64,000 nucleotides of DNA from Drosophila miranda. Lineage: Eukaryota; Arthropoda; Insecta; Diptera; Drosophilidae. The stretch is from positions 30,442,001 to 30,506,000 of the forward strand of contig NC_046675.1 of assembly GCF_003369915.1 (NCBI RefSeq). The letters are read 5' to 3'. Position 1 is the first letter of the stretch. Each line of letters opens with the position of its first letter. The notes beneath the pieces were generated by a model. That model was not told where the DNA came from. It did not search any database and worked only from the letters and a program-made list of their open reading frames with translations. The position numbers and the translations under genes were made by a program. Positions 23,169 to 35,591 of this stretch are shown one piece after another.

Positions 23169-24486
23169 GTAAATTTTTTTAGCAATTACATTTTATACAA
23201 AAAAAAATTATAAAGAAAACGAAGCATTCAATGAGAGTTGTGTGAAGAAAAACACTGCCTTTTTGCGCCTTTAATTGATTTTCCGGCTTGCTAGTTTTAA
23301 AGAAGTTCGTAATGAACCCCTCAACCCACCAGTCTATATCGTACACCCTCAAGCATTATCTACACTATAAAGATCCATAGCGCTTGATGTCCTCTAAGCA
23401 AAATGTCAATTTTTCTCTTAATTTTCCCATTGCTTGAGTTTTCTGGCAGTAAAATGTTTATGGCCTTTGTATGAAAAATGAATAAAAAAAATAATTAACA
23501 TAAAGGGAGATATAAATATATAAATAAAATTTACAAATTCGACATAGCTTTTATAATTCTATGAAAACAAGCAAATCAAATAAATCAATATGTGTATCTT
23601 GGTTTATCTCTCAATATTTTTCTGATCAATAAAGAGAAACAATTTTTTGCATATAAAAATCGTCAAAAGTGTGTTTTTTATTTAAGTGGGGGATTGATGG
23701 GAATGGAATATCTGGAGAGCGATAAGGAGCAGAGCTCAAAGGCAAGAAGAAACAAATATTATGGAGATACTAGACTAGTACTGGAAAGATCTATAATGGT
23801 AGTTCCAAGAGTTTGTTGAACACAATTAAATTCTGACAACATTTTCAAATAAACTTGGAAGGTTATTGATTATTTTGAACTGAAGAACGCATGGCATTTA
23901 CAGGTCTGGACCATCATGCAAAATTTAAAAAAATTTTCTGAGATCGTATGGAGTTCTATATGAATTTCGGACCGAGCAATCTTTTGTTAAACTTTGGCAG
24001 TGATCGGTTGTCTATTCTTTTGTAAATCTAATTTGAAATCTGTCTTAAGTTCATGCAAATTTCTCTGGGCTGCTTAAAAGTGAAATCTCAAATGAATGGG
24101 AACGAATTGTACTACTAATTATAGTTAACGATTGGATCGGTCTTAAGAGAATTTGTTTCCACATAATCCCTCGATCTGAAGGAGTGTCCAAAGCTTCTAG
24201 GCATTCTTTTTAGGCACATATGAGAAAGGGACAGTCAAACCGCTAGAGTATGGATATCAAAAGTAAAATTTCAAAGCAATGACAAAATTCTCTTATATAT
24301 TATATTATTTTTCCAACAATCCAAGGGTGGTATTCTGTCGCTGCCTGCAGTTGAAAGACTTCTGAAACGACTGTTCTCTAGCTTTGATCAAAATTCCAAA
24401 TATTTCTCAATATTTATTTCTGAGTGAAAATAGATTTTCATCTTGTTAGACTCTGGCTCTTTGGCAAGGCATCGAATATTTATGCG

Positions 24487-24496
24487 CTATTTTTAG
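24487..24496 (+). promoter_or_regulatory. MEF2 consensus site upstream of Tm2
   Basis: CTATTTTTAG matches YTAWWWWTAR exactly. MEF2 is a known activator of Drosophila tropomyosin genes; use of this site is inference. Confidence 0.5.
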
Positions 24497-24839
24497 GCTG
24501 AAAAATCTGACGGATACACCAACACTCACACACACATTCTATGAAAATTCTCTGAGTAAAAAGAACAGAAGAAATTTTTGAATTTAAATTTAAGAAGGAG
24601 AGGAAACCAAAACGCATAATTTTCACGCCTCTCGAGATGATGAGAGAATGCAGCGGAAAAGAGAGAGCACACACTCACACATGCCCACACAGCTTTTGGT
24701 GGGAAATTTTGAGGGAAATTTTCGCCGATCGTGCAGCCGAAAATTGTGAAAGCGCTTTTGCGCTTAGATTTTTTAATGGGAAATTTGTTAGACGAGGAAA
24801 ATTATTCAATACTGCGTTTGTGTGTGTTAGTATCTGTGT

Positions 24840-24842
<3 letters not shown>

Positions 24843-24878
<36 letters not shown>
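24843..24878. repeat. GT microsatellite
   Basis: Long GT run upstream of Tm2. Similar shorter runs lie at 5099, 5781, 25516, 26857 and 60515, and a CA run at 19289. Confidence 0.85.
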
Positions 24879-25514
24879 TTGCCTTGCGTTGGTTCTTGGG
24901 GTCGCTTTCTGGGCTAAGCGACTCGGTCAGCATCAGTGTTCTCGGGGTTTCGACAGCGTATAGTGTGTTTGAAACGCTAAGGTTGGTTCCACGCCAGGAT
25001 TTTGCACCACAAAAAAGAATATTAACACCAATATATAATATATAAAAAATTAACTGAAGATTCATCCAATTCTGTCCAAACCAAAATCGGTATTTCCCGA
25101 AAGAAATAGCCTGAAGAATAGTGAAAAGTGCATGGCATCGAAATGCATTCAACCAAAGAAAGAAAAATATTTTCAATTGCTTTCTCCCAAAGGGAAACCA
25201 TTAAAAAAAATTGTGCATATGTAAAAAATAAAATATTAAGATATGGTTAAATATAAAAAAAAAAAATTGTTATAAAAATAGTTCCCAGAGTGACGCAAAC
25301 TTCAACTGAACCTGAATAAACCCAAGTGATTAAAATTCAATCAAAAAGGAAGCACTCTCAACCGATACTCAACTTTTGAAGAATTTCCATAAAATACAAT
25401 CTTCCAATGGAGATTGTATGATGAGTTTTTTTTCGGATAATTTAAAAATTCGCTTATAAGGAATTTTGTAACTAAATCTGACGGCACACCAATACCAATA
25501 AACGAATGTATTCC

Positions 25515-25548
<34 letters not shown>

Positions 25549-26414
25549 GTACATTTTGCACACATGTGGAGGGAAAGCTCTTCTCTACGCACAATTTTCA
25601 CACACACACCGAACGGATTTTCCGCTAGAAAAATTCTTTAAAATTAACTGCAGACAGACACCTGCCTGTCACAAACACATACGGACGCATTTTATTTTTA
25701 ACTTCAGTGGAAACTAAGACGAAAAAGCTTTTCCTCTTTTCCACTGTTCGGCTGTTCGGCTCGTGATCTCACCGAACGAACAGCCCAACGACGAAGCCAA
25801 TCGAAATATTTTCGTATTTATCCTTGAGTTTGTTTTTCGTCTAGCGAGAGAGCGAGAGAGAGAGAGAGCGAAAGAGCTTCTTTGGAAATTATTAGAAATT
25901 GAGAAATCACAGATGTACAAAAGATACATATATAGTATACATAGATACATATCGTTGTATATATATATATGCTTAACCAGGGGATAAATGTGGCTGCCAC
26001 CCACACGGAATTCGAACAGAATATTTTCTTGCCATTTATGAAGGCTTTTCTTGCTCTCCGAAGGCCACAAAATATGCCTGTACTTATAGATGGAAAATGG
26101 TGTGATTTTTAGGTGCTGGCAAATCGGACTTGATTCATTCATTATTTCTCTCATTCAAAAAATAACGTATAAAGTGGAAATTTCATATCAAATTTGGATA
26201 GATCGTAGATACAAATTTTCCTAATATTTTACCTACAATATCATATCATTATTATCATAAATAATATAGGACTGAAATTAATCCAAGCTTTGTCTCAAAT
26301 CTGGCTTAAAATCTGCTTAGAATCCACTCTTTTTTCTATTAATATCCTCTACGAATTACTCTTAGGGATATCTCACTTTTAACCATCTACTTTTTGTACT
26401 TCCTTGATTGAATA

Positions 26415-26424
26415 CTATTTTTAG
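26415..26424 (+). promoter_or_regulatory. MEF2 consensus site in presumed Tm2 first intron
   Basis: A second exact CTATTTTTAG, 1.4 kb upstream of the Tm2 ATG. The D. melanogaster tropomyosin I gene has a muscle enhancer in its first intron with a MEF2 site, so the position is right. Confidence 0.55.
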
Positions 26425-27803
26425 TACCTATATTTGATCAGGGCTCTTATCTCTCCCAAAAACCTCTTAACCACTGCTCTCCCAAGACACCTTTTGCCTG
26501 CTTCGTTCTCGGAACTCTCCTTCCATATTTTTCCCCACAAATGTATCTATATCCACTTAAGTATCGAAAGACCTCCAAAAGAGCAGCAGAACTACAACAT
26601 AAATGACTTTGTCCCACTTCTGGCAGCAGGAACACAAATACACCTATGCACACCGCCCCCACACCCATACATCCGATGATCCCAAAGAATTGAAAACTTT
26701 TCAAATTGCAATCTCTCGCTCTCTCTCTCTATATCTACGATATCTATTTGTGTGTGTATTTCGAAAATATGGGGGGGAGGGGAAAACTCTAGAATTACAT
26801 TTAGCACACAATGTCCAAAAAAGCATTGCCCATGGATGTGTTTTTCTGCTGTCTGTCTGTGTGTGTGTGTGTGCGGACTGGATATTTTATAAAGTTTATT
26901 TTTAACCTGCTCAGAATCGTACAGCAAATAAATATATAGCCCAGCGATAGCCAGCGGATCGTCGGGGATCCGGATTCGGAGGTGGGCGTATGGAAAAACT
27001 GGGAAAATTACGTTCGAGCTTATAAATGCTCGGGCAAACAAAATGTGTTTACATTTAAAATTTTCAATTTATTTCAAAGATACATATACACCATATGTAT
27101 AATTATACGTATATGGATATATACATATGTAGTAGATATAGATACATCTATTGAAACGAAACGAAAACGATCGAAATGCGCCTGGAGGGGTTTTTAAATT
27201 GCATTTTTTCAGGTGTTGAATGGTAGAATTGGATACTGGCTAGGTGTCAAGTGAAAGATCACACGAGGAATTATATATTATGGGTGTCTATATGTATTTA
27301 AAGGAAAACATAGATAGAGGTCTTGTTAAACCAAAGAGCGCTCTTTTGCGGCTTTTCAACTAAAGTTAAGGAGAGCCGGGAGCCCCTCTAAAGTCCTAGC
27401 TGAAAAAATCGTGTACCATAGAAATTTGATAGAGACTTTCAGGCACTAAAAGTCAATGTATTTCCCATATATATAATTCCCAATAAGTAATTATGACATA
27501 TCTAAAGGATTTTGCTTAGCAACAGACTATTAAGAGACTCTACTTGAATAGCTATGACAGCCAATGGGAATCCTTTTGAGACTCCATCAAAGAAAATTTG
27601 TAGATCAACGAAAAAACCAAGCCCTTGATTTAAACACTCCCACTGAAGAATAAAGAAAGTTATCCATATCATATGATATCATATATAACTAAATTATTTT
27701 CTAGCTATAAAAAATATCTAACCAAAATGTTCTATCTCTTCTTTTGCAGTGCTTTTTCCAGTTTTCTTCCCTTCTAAGCCAATAACAAAAAAACACAAAC
27801 ACC

Positions 27804-30023
27804 ATGGACGCCATCAAGAAGAAGATGCAAGCGATGAAGCTTGAGAAGGATAATGCCATTGACAAGGCAGATACCTGCGAGAATCAAGCCAAGGATGCCA
27901 ACTCCCGCGCCGACAAACTCAATGAGGAAGTGCGCGATCTGGAGAAGAAGTTCGTCCAGGTTGAGGTCGATTTGGTCACCGCCAAGGAGCAGCTGGAGAA
28001 GGCCAACGCCGAGCTGGAGGAGAAGGAGAAACTGTTGACCTCCACCGAGTCTGAGGTCGCCACCCAGAACCGCAAGGTCCAACAGATTGAGGAGGATCTG
28101 GAAAAGTCTGAGGAACGCTCGACCACCGCTCAACAGAAGCTGCTGGAGGCCACACAGTCGGCCGATGAGAACAACCGTATGTGCAAGGTGTTGGAGAACC
28201 GCTCCCAGCAGGATGAGGAGCGCATGGACCAGCTGACCAACCAGCTGAAGGAGGCCCGCATGCTCGCTGAGGATGCCGACACCAAGTCCGATGAGGTTTC
28301 CCGCAAGCTGGCCTTCGTTGAAGACGAGCTGGAGGTCGCTGAGGATCGTGTCCGCTCCGGCGAGGCCAAGATCATGGAGCTCGAGGAAGAGTTGAAGGTA
28401 TGGCTCTCTCCCTCTGGGTCTCTGAGTCCCTTTGTCATTGGATTCTCTCTCCTGTAGGTTGTCGGAAACTCCCTGAAATCTCTGGAAGTGTCCGAGGAGA
28501 AGGCCAACCAGCGGGTGGAGGAATTCAAGCGCGAGATGAAGACCCTGGCCATCAAGTTGAAGGAGGCCGAGCAGCGCGCCGAGCACGCCGAGAAGCAAGT
28601 GAAGCGCCTGCAGAAGGAGGTCGACAGGCTAGAAGGTAGGTTCCAGCACAGCCCATCGCTTTCCAGCCTCATTCTCCATTCAGATCCAATGATATGTACA
28701 CTCGTACCATATCTGCAATGGCAATGAGACGCCTCAGATGCTGTCCGAAACGAAGGCTTCAACTAATGCTCGCATTGTATATATCACTAAACGGAATAAT
28801 ATCTGTTTACTTAATACTTAATACTTAATAATACTCTGCTTACATTAATTGATGTGATATATACCCATTCCCCATATCTCTCTCTATCTCTCTATAAATA
28901 TCTCTTCTATATATATCTGTATATAAATGAACAAACAACAAAATGCCTTTTGCAGACCGTCTCTTCAATGAGAAGGAAAAGTACAAAGCAATCTGCGACG
29001 ATTTGGACCAGACATTTGCCGAACTTACTGGATATTAAAAAAAAAAACAAGAAAAAAACAAAATCAATACGAAACACAGACCCACAGAACCCCCACCATT
29101 CCCCACCATTCCCCCCAAGAACAAAAAGAGTACCTCACCCCAACAGTTTACTATATTCTTGCGATTATCCTCAGACAGAATTCAGTGTATTTACCCACAT
29201 TTTCTGTCACAGAATTACACTGTAAATAATTTGTTTAGTCTCCCGCTATACCCCATACACACAGCCCCATTCAGTACACTGTAAAAATAAGTTCAGATCA
29301 AGCCCAAATACCAGTTGCAGCTGTAGTTAATTATGCTTTCAACACACAGGTGAATCTATCTATATGTAAATATGTATTTTTGCTATGATGATGTGTATGT
29401 GGTTTATATGATGAGCAAAAGATTACCTTGTTCTTATGTGGCATGATCTCTTGTCTTGTCCTGTCTTGCCTCTACTCTTCCACCTACCGGACACTACTCT
29501 ACTCGTAATGCCCACTCGTTATCGAATGCCACTCGATCTCTCGCTCTCGCTCTCTCTCTCTCTCTATACTCGTATCTCTCTGTCTCTCTCTCTCTCTCAG
29601 TCAACTTGTTTCTCTGCCAAATATCATCAATCTCTTTCAATTCCCAAATCATTTTATGATTTTCGCTTAGGTTTTTGCTCTCATTCTCTCATGCGCTCAA
29701 TGTCTGCAATGATTGGATAGATAGATCATAGATCCCCGTACCGTACCCCCTCCCACACAATAGGCTGCAAAAACTAACCCAAAAAACTATAGAAAAAAAC
29801 GCTTGCCAGAACAGCGCGCCACTAAAATCAAAAACCTCAACCGAATTCGAAGGTTGAACTGTTCTATGTTCGATGTTACTTTATACCAACTGGAAACGAG
29901 TTGATCTAACGTTCTGCCATTTCTTTGTTGCACTCCACAGACGAGTTGGGCATCAACAAGGACAGGTACAAGTCCCTCGCCGACGAGATGGACTCCACAT
30001 TCGCCGAGTTGGCTGGATACTAA
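27804..30023 (+). CDS. Tm2: Tropomyosin 2 (Tm2), two alternative C-termini
   Basis: Muscle tropomyosin, a coiled coil along actin that with troponin gates contraction. ATG 27804 ([20 protein letters not shown]) opens exon 1 (27804-28397, donor AAG|GTATGG); exon 2 is 28458-28635 ([15 protein letters not shown] and on), donor GAAG|GTAGGT. The last exon is either 28956-29038 ([18 protein letters not shown], ending ELTGY) or 29941-30023 ([18 protein letters not shown], ending ELAGY). Both complete the same Asp codon and give exactly 284 aa, the canonical tropomyosin length. The start has a good context (CACCATGG), and an acceptor at 27749 shows a 5' UTR intron. Tandem with Tm1, same strand. Intron number is far lower than in Tm1. 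Confidence 0.96.
29039..29940 (+). other. 3' UTR of Tm2 first last exon, then intron
   Basis: CT and TCTC runs at 29540-29600. No coding signal and no clear AATAAA near 29038. Confidence 0.45.
29941..30023 (+). CDS. Tm2: Tm2 alternative last exon 2
   Basis: Acceptor CTCCACAG, 27 codons with stop. Same length as the first last exon (28956-29038), so both proteins are 284 aa. It differs at most non-core heptad positions. AATAAA follows at 30249-30254. Confidence 0.92.
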
Positions 30024-30248
30024 GGGACCCCATTCTGGACCCTGGAACCACAACGAGTACGAACATCAACAACACCAACAACACCAACAACAACAACACC
30101 AACAACAACGGAGGACGATTAAGAGAGGAAGGAACTCTACTAAAATTCAACGAATATCTCAGAATGATTTTGAAAAACCAACCAAAAGAAGTACCAAGAA
30201 CAACATCCATTTGTGTATTACAATTCTTTATAAATCTATATATTTCTT

Positions 30249-30254
30249 AATAAA
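30249..30254 (+). terminator. Polyadenylation signal of Tm2
   Basis: AATAAA about 225 nt after the stop at 30023; another lies near 30370. Confidence 0.6.
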
Positions 30255-30259
30255 TAAAT

Positions 30260-32342
30260 AACAACCACAACAAGATCAGCAAACAGCAACAACACCAAGC
30301 CATAGCATTGATAATAGAATCCAACGATAAAAAACCATTTAATTTAATTATTTTTTTATTATTTAAAACAATAAAATAATCGAAGGAGTCAGCAGAAGAA
30401 CCACAAGGCAGTACATTTTAGCAGAAAGTAAAAGTTAATTCCTTACCAGCCCAAGCCCACAAAAAAATATATTTTTTATTTTTAAAACAATTGTTTAAAA
30501 ATATTAAGAAAAAGCAAACAGCGGACACACAATGAGAGAGAGAGATAGATAGATGCTGTTTAGAATGAAGTTTTGCTTAAAATTTGAATTTATATAATTA
30601 AATTACACAAACAAAACACCCAAAAAAAGTATACAAAAAAATTTATAAAAAATTTGCTAAAAAAAAAATTATATGTTTGAGTTTGCTTTTAATGAGAAAA
30701 ATGCATCAATTGATTTTCTTTGCCTGAAATTGAACAGAAATTGTGGCTGCTTTTCAGCCGAACTCTGCTCTGATTATGCAAAGGTAGGTCTTTGGTTTGT
30801 TTGTTTGGTTTTTTGGGAAAGCCCCCCATTTGAAGTGGAGTGAAAAACCCAAAAACTCAAAGTGCGTCATCATGGGATCACGGTTCGATCGAGGCCTTCA
30901 TTGCAACATCGTTAACATCCGCTAATTGTCAAAGTAATCTGAATAACGAAAGTTCAGATATGCCGATCCACAGATACAGATACAGATACATATACATATC
31001 GTATGTACATGCATCCATTCATATCTTCAGGGTAAAATCAGTTTTGAGAGATCTTTGATCGATGTGGGCTGCTGCTGTGACCATCAATAATCCAGTTAAC
31101 GCTGAGAGTCGGTCTGTCAGCCAAATTGAATCACCTTTCATATTAATGGAGCTTTAATCCCCCCCCATCTGTCGTCTAGTGTTTCTTTGGCTCTCCGTAA
31201 CGTGTTTCTTTTTCCTCGAATCTCTCGAATCTCTTTTTTCGCAGTTCCATAAAATAGTTATTAAAACTTTAAGTGGCGCATTAAATTGCACATTATAATG
31301 TCCCAGTCATGATTTATATAAGCTGTATTATGCTTTCATTATGTAGTAGGTGTGTCCATATGTGGATGAGAGTGGAGCTTAAGAAAAGAGCTGGTCTTGA
31401 AAGAAATTTGTATGGTAATAGGTCCTCAAAGAACTCGAAAGAAAGGCGTAAAATATTTTGTACATTTACGAGGAAAAAAATTGCCAAATTCTCTGGATAA
31501 TTTGATATTTTGGAAGCAGAGAGTCTGTTGATTGAAAGCAAAGACTAGACTCTGAACTGGTACTAATTATCACTTTTGAAACAATAGAAGATTCAATAAT
31601 ATGGTACCGAAACACTTAGCATATTTATTTATACTTAAATGAAAAGAGAGTTTTCTAACTACTTTTGTCTATAAAAGAATGCTATAACTATAATAATAAT
31701 ATATAATATACAATAGGAAAAGGTAGCTCTACAACCGAAATCTAATCTAATAAACTTTAGCTCGAAATTAGAAAAACTCTTTTATGGCAAACTCCTTAAA
31801 ATGCTACCCATATCTAAATTTAAACCAAAAAAATGAATACATTTTCGTTTCCATTGAAGCCCCCGAGCAATTACCTAAGTCTGAATGAAACCAATTTAAT
31901 GGAGTGCAAACACTACGACTCCGACTGCGAGTATGTCAAAAAGCGGGCGTTGACGGCCAACAAAGCAACGCCACGGAGGAGAAATATGTACATACTCTAC
32001 GAACAGCCCCAATGACTTACATTTGTAAAGAGCCCCAACCGAACCGAACCGAAGGAGAAAGTGAAATTTTTGCATTTCTCAGTGAGCAGCAGCAGGTCTG
32101 GGCCATTGCCATGGGCCATTGACAGCGACTCAGACAGCTGGAGACGACCGACCGGCTCTGGGGCTCGAACGGAGCCTCAGTCTGGGTCTTCTGATCGCGA
32201 GGCATTCAGTCAGAAACGAACCAACAACGGAGTCGGCCTAAACCGCACGGAAAACGCATCGAAATCGAAAGTGCTCTGTGACCGCGCGACTTGAATCGCC
32301 AAGTGCTTGCTCTGTGAGAAGGGGGTGTCATCCAGCCATCAT
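30260..32342. other. Intergenic, Tm2 to lectin gene
   Basis: AT-rich. Nothing coding recognised. The last 250 bases are GC-richer and are probably the promoter and 5' UTR of the next gene. Confidence 0.4.
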
Positions 32343-33882
32343 ATGTCACCGGCTACGGTTAGCAAACAGACAGCCATCCGGCTTTGGCCTGGGGCTGCTG
32401 TTTACCTGGTAGTTTTATGCCTGGCCCATGGGCCGTCGTTCGTCTTATGTAATGACAGCGATGGTGAAAATATGCAAAAATACGCGAATGAATCACTCGC
32501 AGTGGTGGAGGCGGACTCAAACGCTCCCATTTGGTCGCAGTTTCTCGAAGATTATGTTTTGAGGTGTGTGTTTTTGGATTAGGTTTCCCCCTGAGATGAT
32601 GGTTTAATTTGTCCCCAACAGCCAAAGCAGCAGCCAGCGAACGTCCAAGGATCTGCCGTACATGGGTGGCGGGGATATGGGCATGAGCATGTCCATTAAC
32701 GGACCCCTTAACTATCATTCGTCGGCCTACAAGCGACCTGGAAACAACATTTACATCACGCGGCGGATTGGCGAGGCTGTGGAGTTGGAGCCGCATTTGC
32801 GCAAGCCCGTGGAGAGTCAGAGTCCCATTGTGAATCCCCAGTTCCGGCCGATGACCAATCAAATGTTGCACCAACAGCAACAGCAGCACCTGCAACAGCA
32901 ACAGCAACAGCAGCAGCAGCAGCAGCGACAGCAGCCTGGCTTCCTGCAGCAGCTTTTTGGCATTGGCGGCAGTTCTGGGGGAGGCAATCCCAATCCCAAT
33001 CCTCCTCCTCCTCCCCAGCAGCAGCAGCATCTGCGGCCAGTACCCCTGCAGCAGCAGCAGCACCAGCAACAGCATCTCCAGGGCAGTGGCCAGCCCACAA
33101 CATTCCGGGCTGTTTCCGAGAACGATCTGTATCTGCTGGGTGCCATCGAGAAGCTGGTCTATCGTGTTGGTAATGAAAACTAGAAACCAGTGAAAAGAAA
33201 ACTTTCCCTTTCAACCATGAGCCATCGAATGCTTACAGATTACCTGGAGAGTCGCGTGCGACGGTCAGAGCAGTTGATCTACTACCTGATGGCTGGCAAC
33301 AAGGAAGGCCAGAAGGAGGTCAAGGATCCCTGTCCCACGAACTTTACGCGCATCAGCGACAACTGCTATTACATCAACAGCCAGCAGCAGGTCAACTGGA
33401 AGACGGCCAATTCGGCCTGCAAGGCCCTCAACTCGCATTTGGCAGAGTTCGAAAAGGTCTCGGAGAACGAAGAGATTATGGCCTATCTGCTGAACCAGCC
33501 GCCGCACAGAGGACGCGACTACTGGCTGGGCGGTCTCAACCCTGGTCTCCTGTGGATCTGGTCCAACTCGGCCAAGCCTGTGAATCCCAATACGAACCTC
33601 ACATCGATAGCCATGGCCCAGAAGAGCGAGAATGCCACGGCCTCCAATCTGGTGGATAGCTCCGAGGAGACATCGGAGGACGGCAGCGATGTCCTCAACA
33701 ACACCGTGCAGATCGAGGGCAAGGGACGGTGTCTCCGGCTGAGCTACAATGCGGGGAAGCATAGCTATGTGTACTATGGCCAGGAGTGCACTTCGAGGCA
33801 CTATTACATCTGCGAGCACGAGGACAGGACGCTGGACAATAAGATCAAGAAGATATCCCGCGAGCTGAAGCTCTTCGAATGA
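32343..33882 (+). CDS. Secreted C-type-lectin-like protein with polyGln linker
   Basis: Three coding exons, 32343-32563, 32622-33169 and 33239-33882, give 470 aa with consistent phases. ATG 32343 is followed by a hydrophobic signal-like segment (AAVYLVVLCLAHGPSFVLC, about residues 19-37). Then comes a Gln-rich region with poly-Gln and poly-Pro (bases 32868-33080) and a C-type lectin fold at the C-terminus: CPTNFTRISDNCYYI, WKTANSACKALNSHLAEF, DYWLGGLN, WIW, GRCLRL and YYICEHE. The usual Ca-binding EPN/QPD and WND triplets are not seen, so sugar binding is doubtful. An approximately 60-residue Ser/Asn/Glu-rich insert sits between WIW and the last cysteine pair. It may be the counterpart of melanogaster CG14866, but I am not certain. 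AATAAA at 34007-34012. Confidence 0.88.
32868..32930 (+). repeat. CAG/CAA run coding poly-Gln in lectin-like gene
   Basis: About 20 codons, nearly all Gln, mixing CAA and CAG, in the linker between the signal region and the lectin fold. Confidence 0.85.
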
Positions 33883-34006
33883 CGAATGTGATAGTTCGAA
33901 GGGCACTGCACTTCTAGTTAATTTGTAGCCATATATTATCGCCTAAATTTCGAATGAATTTATTCTTGTGTTAAACGTTAAATATTTATAAATATTTATA
34001 CACTTA

Positions 34007-34012
34007 AATAAA
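34007..34012 (+). terminator. Polyadenylation signal of the lectin-like gene
   Basis: AATAAA 125 nt after the stop codon at 33882. Confidence 0.6.
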
Positions 34013-34202
34013 CATAGTTGATAGTGTTCAAAACGTGTTAAGGATACTTTGTTCTTGCACAGCAAAGCTTGAAGTAAGTAAAAGGAAACTCTAAGAACTG
34101 GAAACCTCTGCGGCTGGGCCGCGCTGGCGTTCACATGCTAAAAGCAAACAAAATTATACACAGAGCGACTGTGTGGATAGAGATCGGAACTTATGGCCAC
34201 GC

Positions 34203-35591
34203 CTAGTCGGGATATAGGTAGTCCTGTAGTATGTTTTGGAAAGCAATCTTAATCTTGCCGCGATCCCGACCGTTCAGCTTCTGTATGTCGGGCAACAGGC
34301 TCATCAGGAACATGGCATCGGAATCGGTTTTGCAGTCGCACAAATCAACGCCGCCTCCATTCGCCACCGGACCAGCCGAGTTGTTTGCCTCCAGACGCAG
34401 AGATGGCGCCGCCTGATGATGGTTGTGGACATGTCGCTGGCTCAAATAGCTGCCACTGCTACTGGCCATTGTCCCCACCATGGGTGTGGTGGCTCCTGCT
34501 GCTAAATTCGATGGAGTTGGTAATTCCATTTCGGCGGGCGCACCACTCGCAGGAACTGCACCTCCAGTGTGCGTTGTGGTGCTGACCAAATCCACGGGCT
34601 TGCTAAACGTTGGACGTACAAAGGAAATGTTCAAATGGGTTGTGGGCTGGGCAGGCAAATTGACGCCTGGCACTGCAGCAGCGGGCACCGGCAGCTCCTG
34701 CGAGCGTGGACGACTAGCCCGCACTTCGTCCTGGTAGGCGCGAATCTGCAGGCGGTTGTGATGCATTCGATTGGTGTGCGGCTGTTGAGGGGCATACCGT
34801 CGGTGGGCCTCTGCCGCGGACGAGCTGGCCACCGCCGACAGCACGCTGGAAGTGGGGGCCATTTTATGCATCTCAGGGTCTTCGGGCTCGTCCTCGTCAT
34901 GGTCTGGGGTCAACTGCTCGAATTCATCGACTGGTTCCTCGCACTCGGACTTGATATCGTTGCTGTCCAGCTGGCTGTGGTACCGATGGCGTCCCTCCTC
35001 GTCCATGAGGTCCTCTAGCTCAGAGTTGTTAGGCTCATGCTCGTCAAAATAGTCCAAATAGTTGTCCAGCGGCTGCGCCTGGGGACTCTGCTGAGACGTG
35101 GGTGTCGGCTGGGTGGTGCTGCTGGTTGTTGTTCCGATGGTGGTCACGGTGCGCTCCCTTTGCATGCGGTTCGACAGGCTGGAGAGATGCGCCAGGGCAT
35201 CCTGCACCTGGGTGTCCAGCGACTTGGGCTGCTGGTGCTTCTTGCGCAGATACGGATGCAGGAAGAACATGCGATCGAAGTACGACCAGCAGGGCGGAAC
35301 TTTCTCCTCCAGATAGTTGGTGTACTCGCGCCGAAACGAAATGCGCAAATTTGTCCATTTGGCAAGGCTGGCGCCGGGATTCTTCTCCAGCTTCTGGTCC
35401 ACCTCCCTCCAAAAGTTCTCCACGTACGGTCGGCAGAAGTAGTACTTGTGCCTGGGATTGTAAATGGCCTCGTCGCGTTGCACAACATCGATCAGCTTAA
35501 AGACCTCCTCCGTGAGCCAGCGAGACGCACTGCAGCTGGCATTCCCATTATTCGTCACGAACTGTTGACTGTTGCCAAATTCAGTCGTCAT
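34203..35591 (-). CDS. MADF-BESS domain protein
   Basis: Single-exon frame of 462 aa with ATG at 35591 and TAG at 34203-34205. Residues about 28-115 form a MADF domain (Myb/SANT-like DNA-binding module; WLTEEVFKLIDVVQRDEAIY, FWREVDQKL, KWTNLRISFRREY). The last 40 residues (DSDAMFLMSLLPDIQKLNGR and following) form a BESS motif, the protein-interaction helix pair usual at the C-terminus of MADF proteins. The middle is low complexity with an acidic stretch. Such proteins are usually sequence-specific regulators. Divergently transcribed from ear, 1.1 kb apart. Which of the many fly MADF genes it is, I cannot say. Confidence 0.92.
   Translation of the reverse strand: MTTEFGNSQQFVTNNGNASCSASRWLTEEVFKLIDVVQRDEAIYNPRHKYYFCRPYVENFWREVDQKLEKNPGASLAKWTNLRISFRREYTNYLEEKVPPCWSYFDRMFFLHPYLRKKHQQPKSLDTQVQDALAHLSSLSNRMQRERTVTTIGTTTSSTTQPTPTSQQSPQAQPLDNYLDYFDEHEPNNSELEDLMDEEGRHRYHSQLDSNDIKSECEEPVDEFEQLTPDHDEDEPEDPEMHKMAPTSSVLSAVASSSAAEAHRRYAPQQPHTNRMHHNRLQIRAYQDEVRASRPRSQELPVPAAAVPGVNLPAQPTTHLNISFVRPTFSKPVDLVSTTTHTGGAVPASGAPAEMELPTPSNLAAGATTPMVGTMASSSGSYLSQRHVHNHHQAAPSLRLEANNSAGPVANGGGVDLCDCKTDSDAMFLMSLLPDIQKLNGRDRGKIKIAFQNILQDYLYPD

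Larger units (their letters stand above)
23170..27803 (+). other. Tm1-Tm2 intergenic region and Tm2 5' region
   Basis: No protein-coding exon seen. It contains a 36-nt-scale GT run (24843-24878), another at 25516-25541, two consensus MEF2 sites, and the end of a 5' UTR intron (TTTTGCAG|TG at 27749) just upstream of the Tm2 ATG. The Tm2 first, non-coding exon is not certain; a weak candidate with an ATCAGT initiator lies near 24935. Confidence 0.5.

Noticed and set aside
24843-24878. Long GT run as a regulatory or Z-DNA element
   Set aside because: Microsatellites are common throughout this window; nothing sets this one apart.
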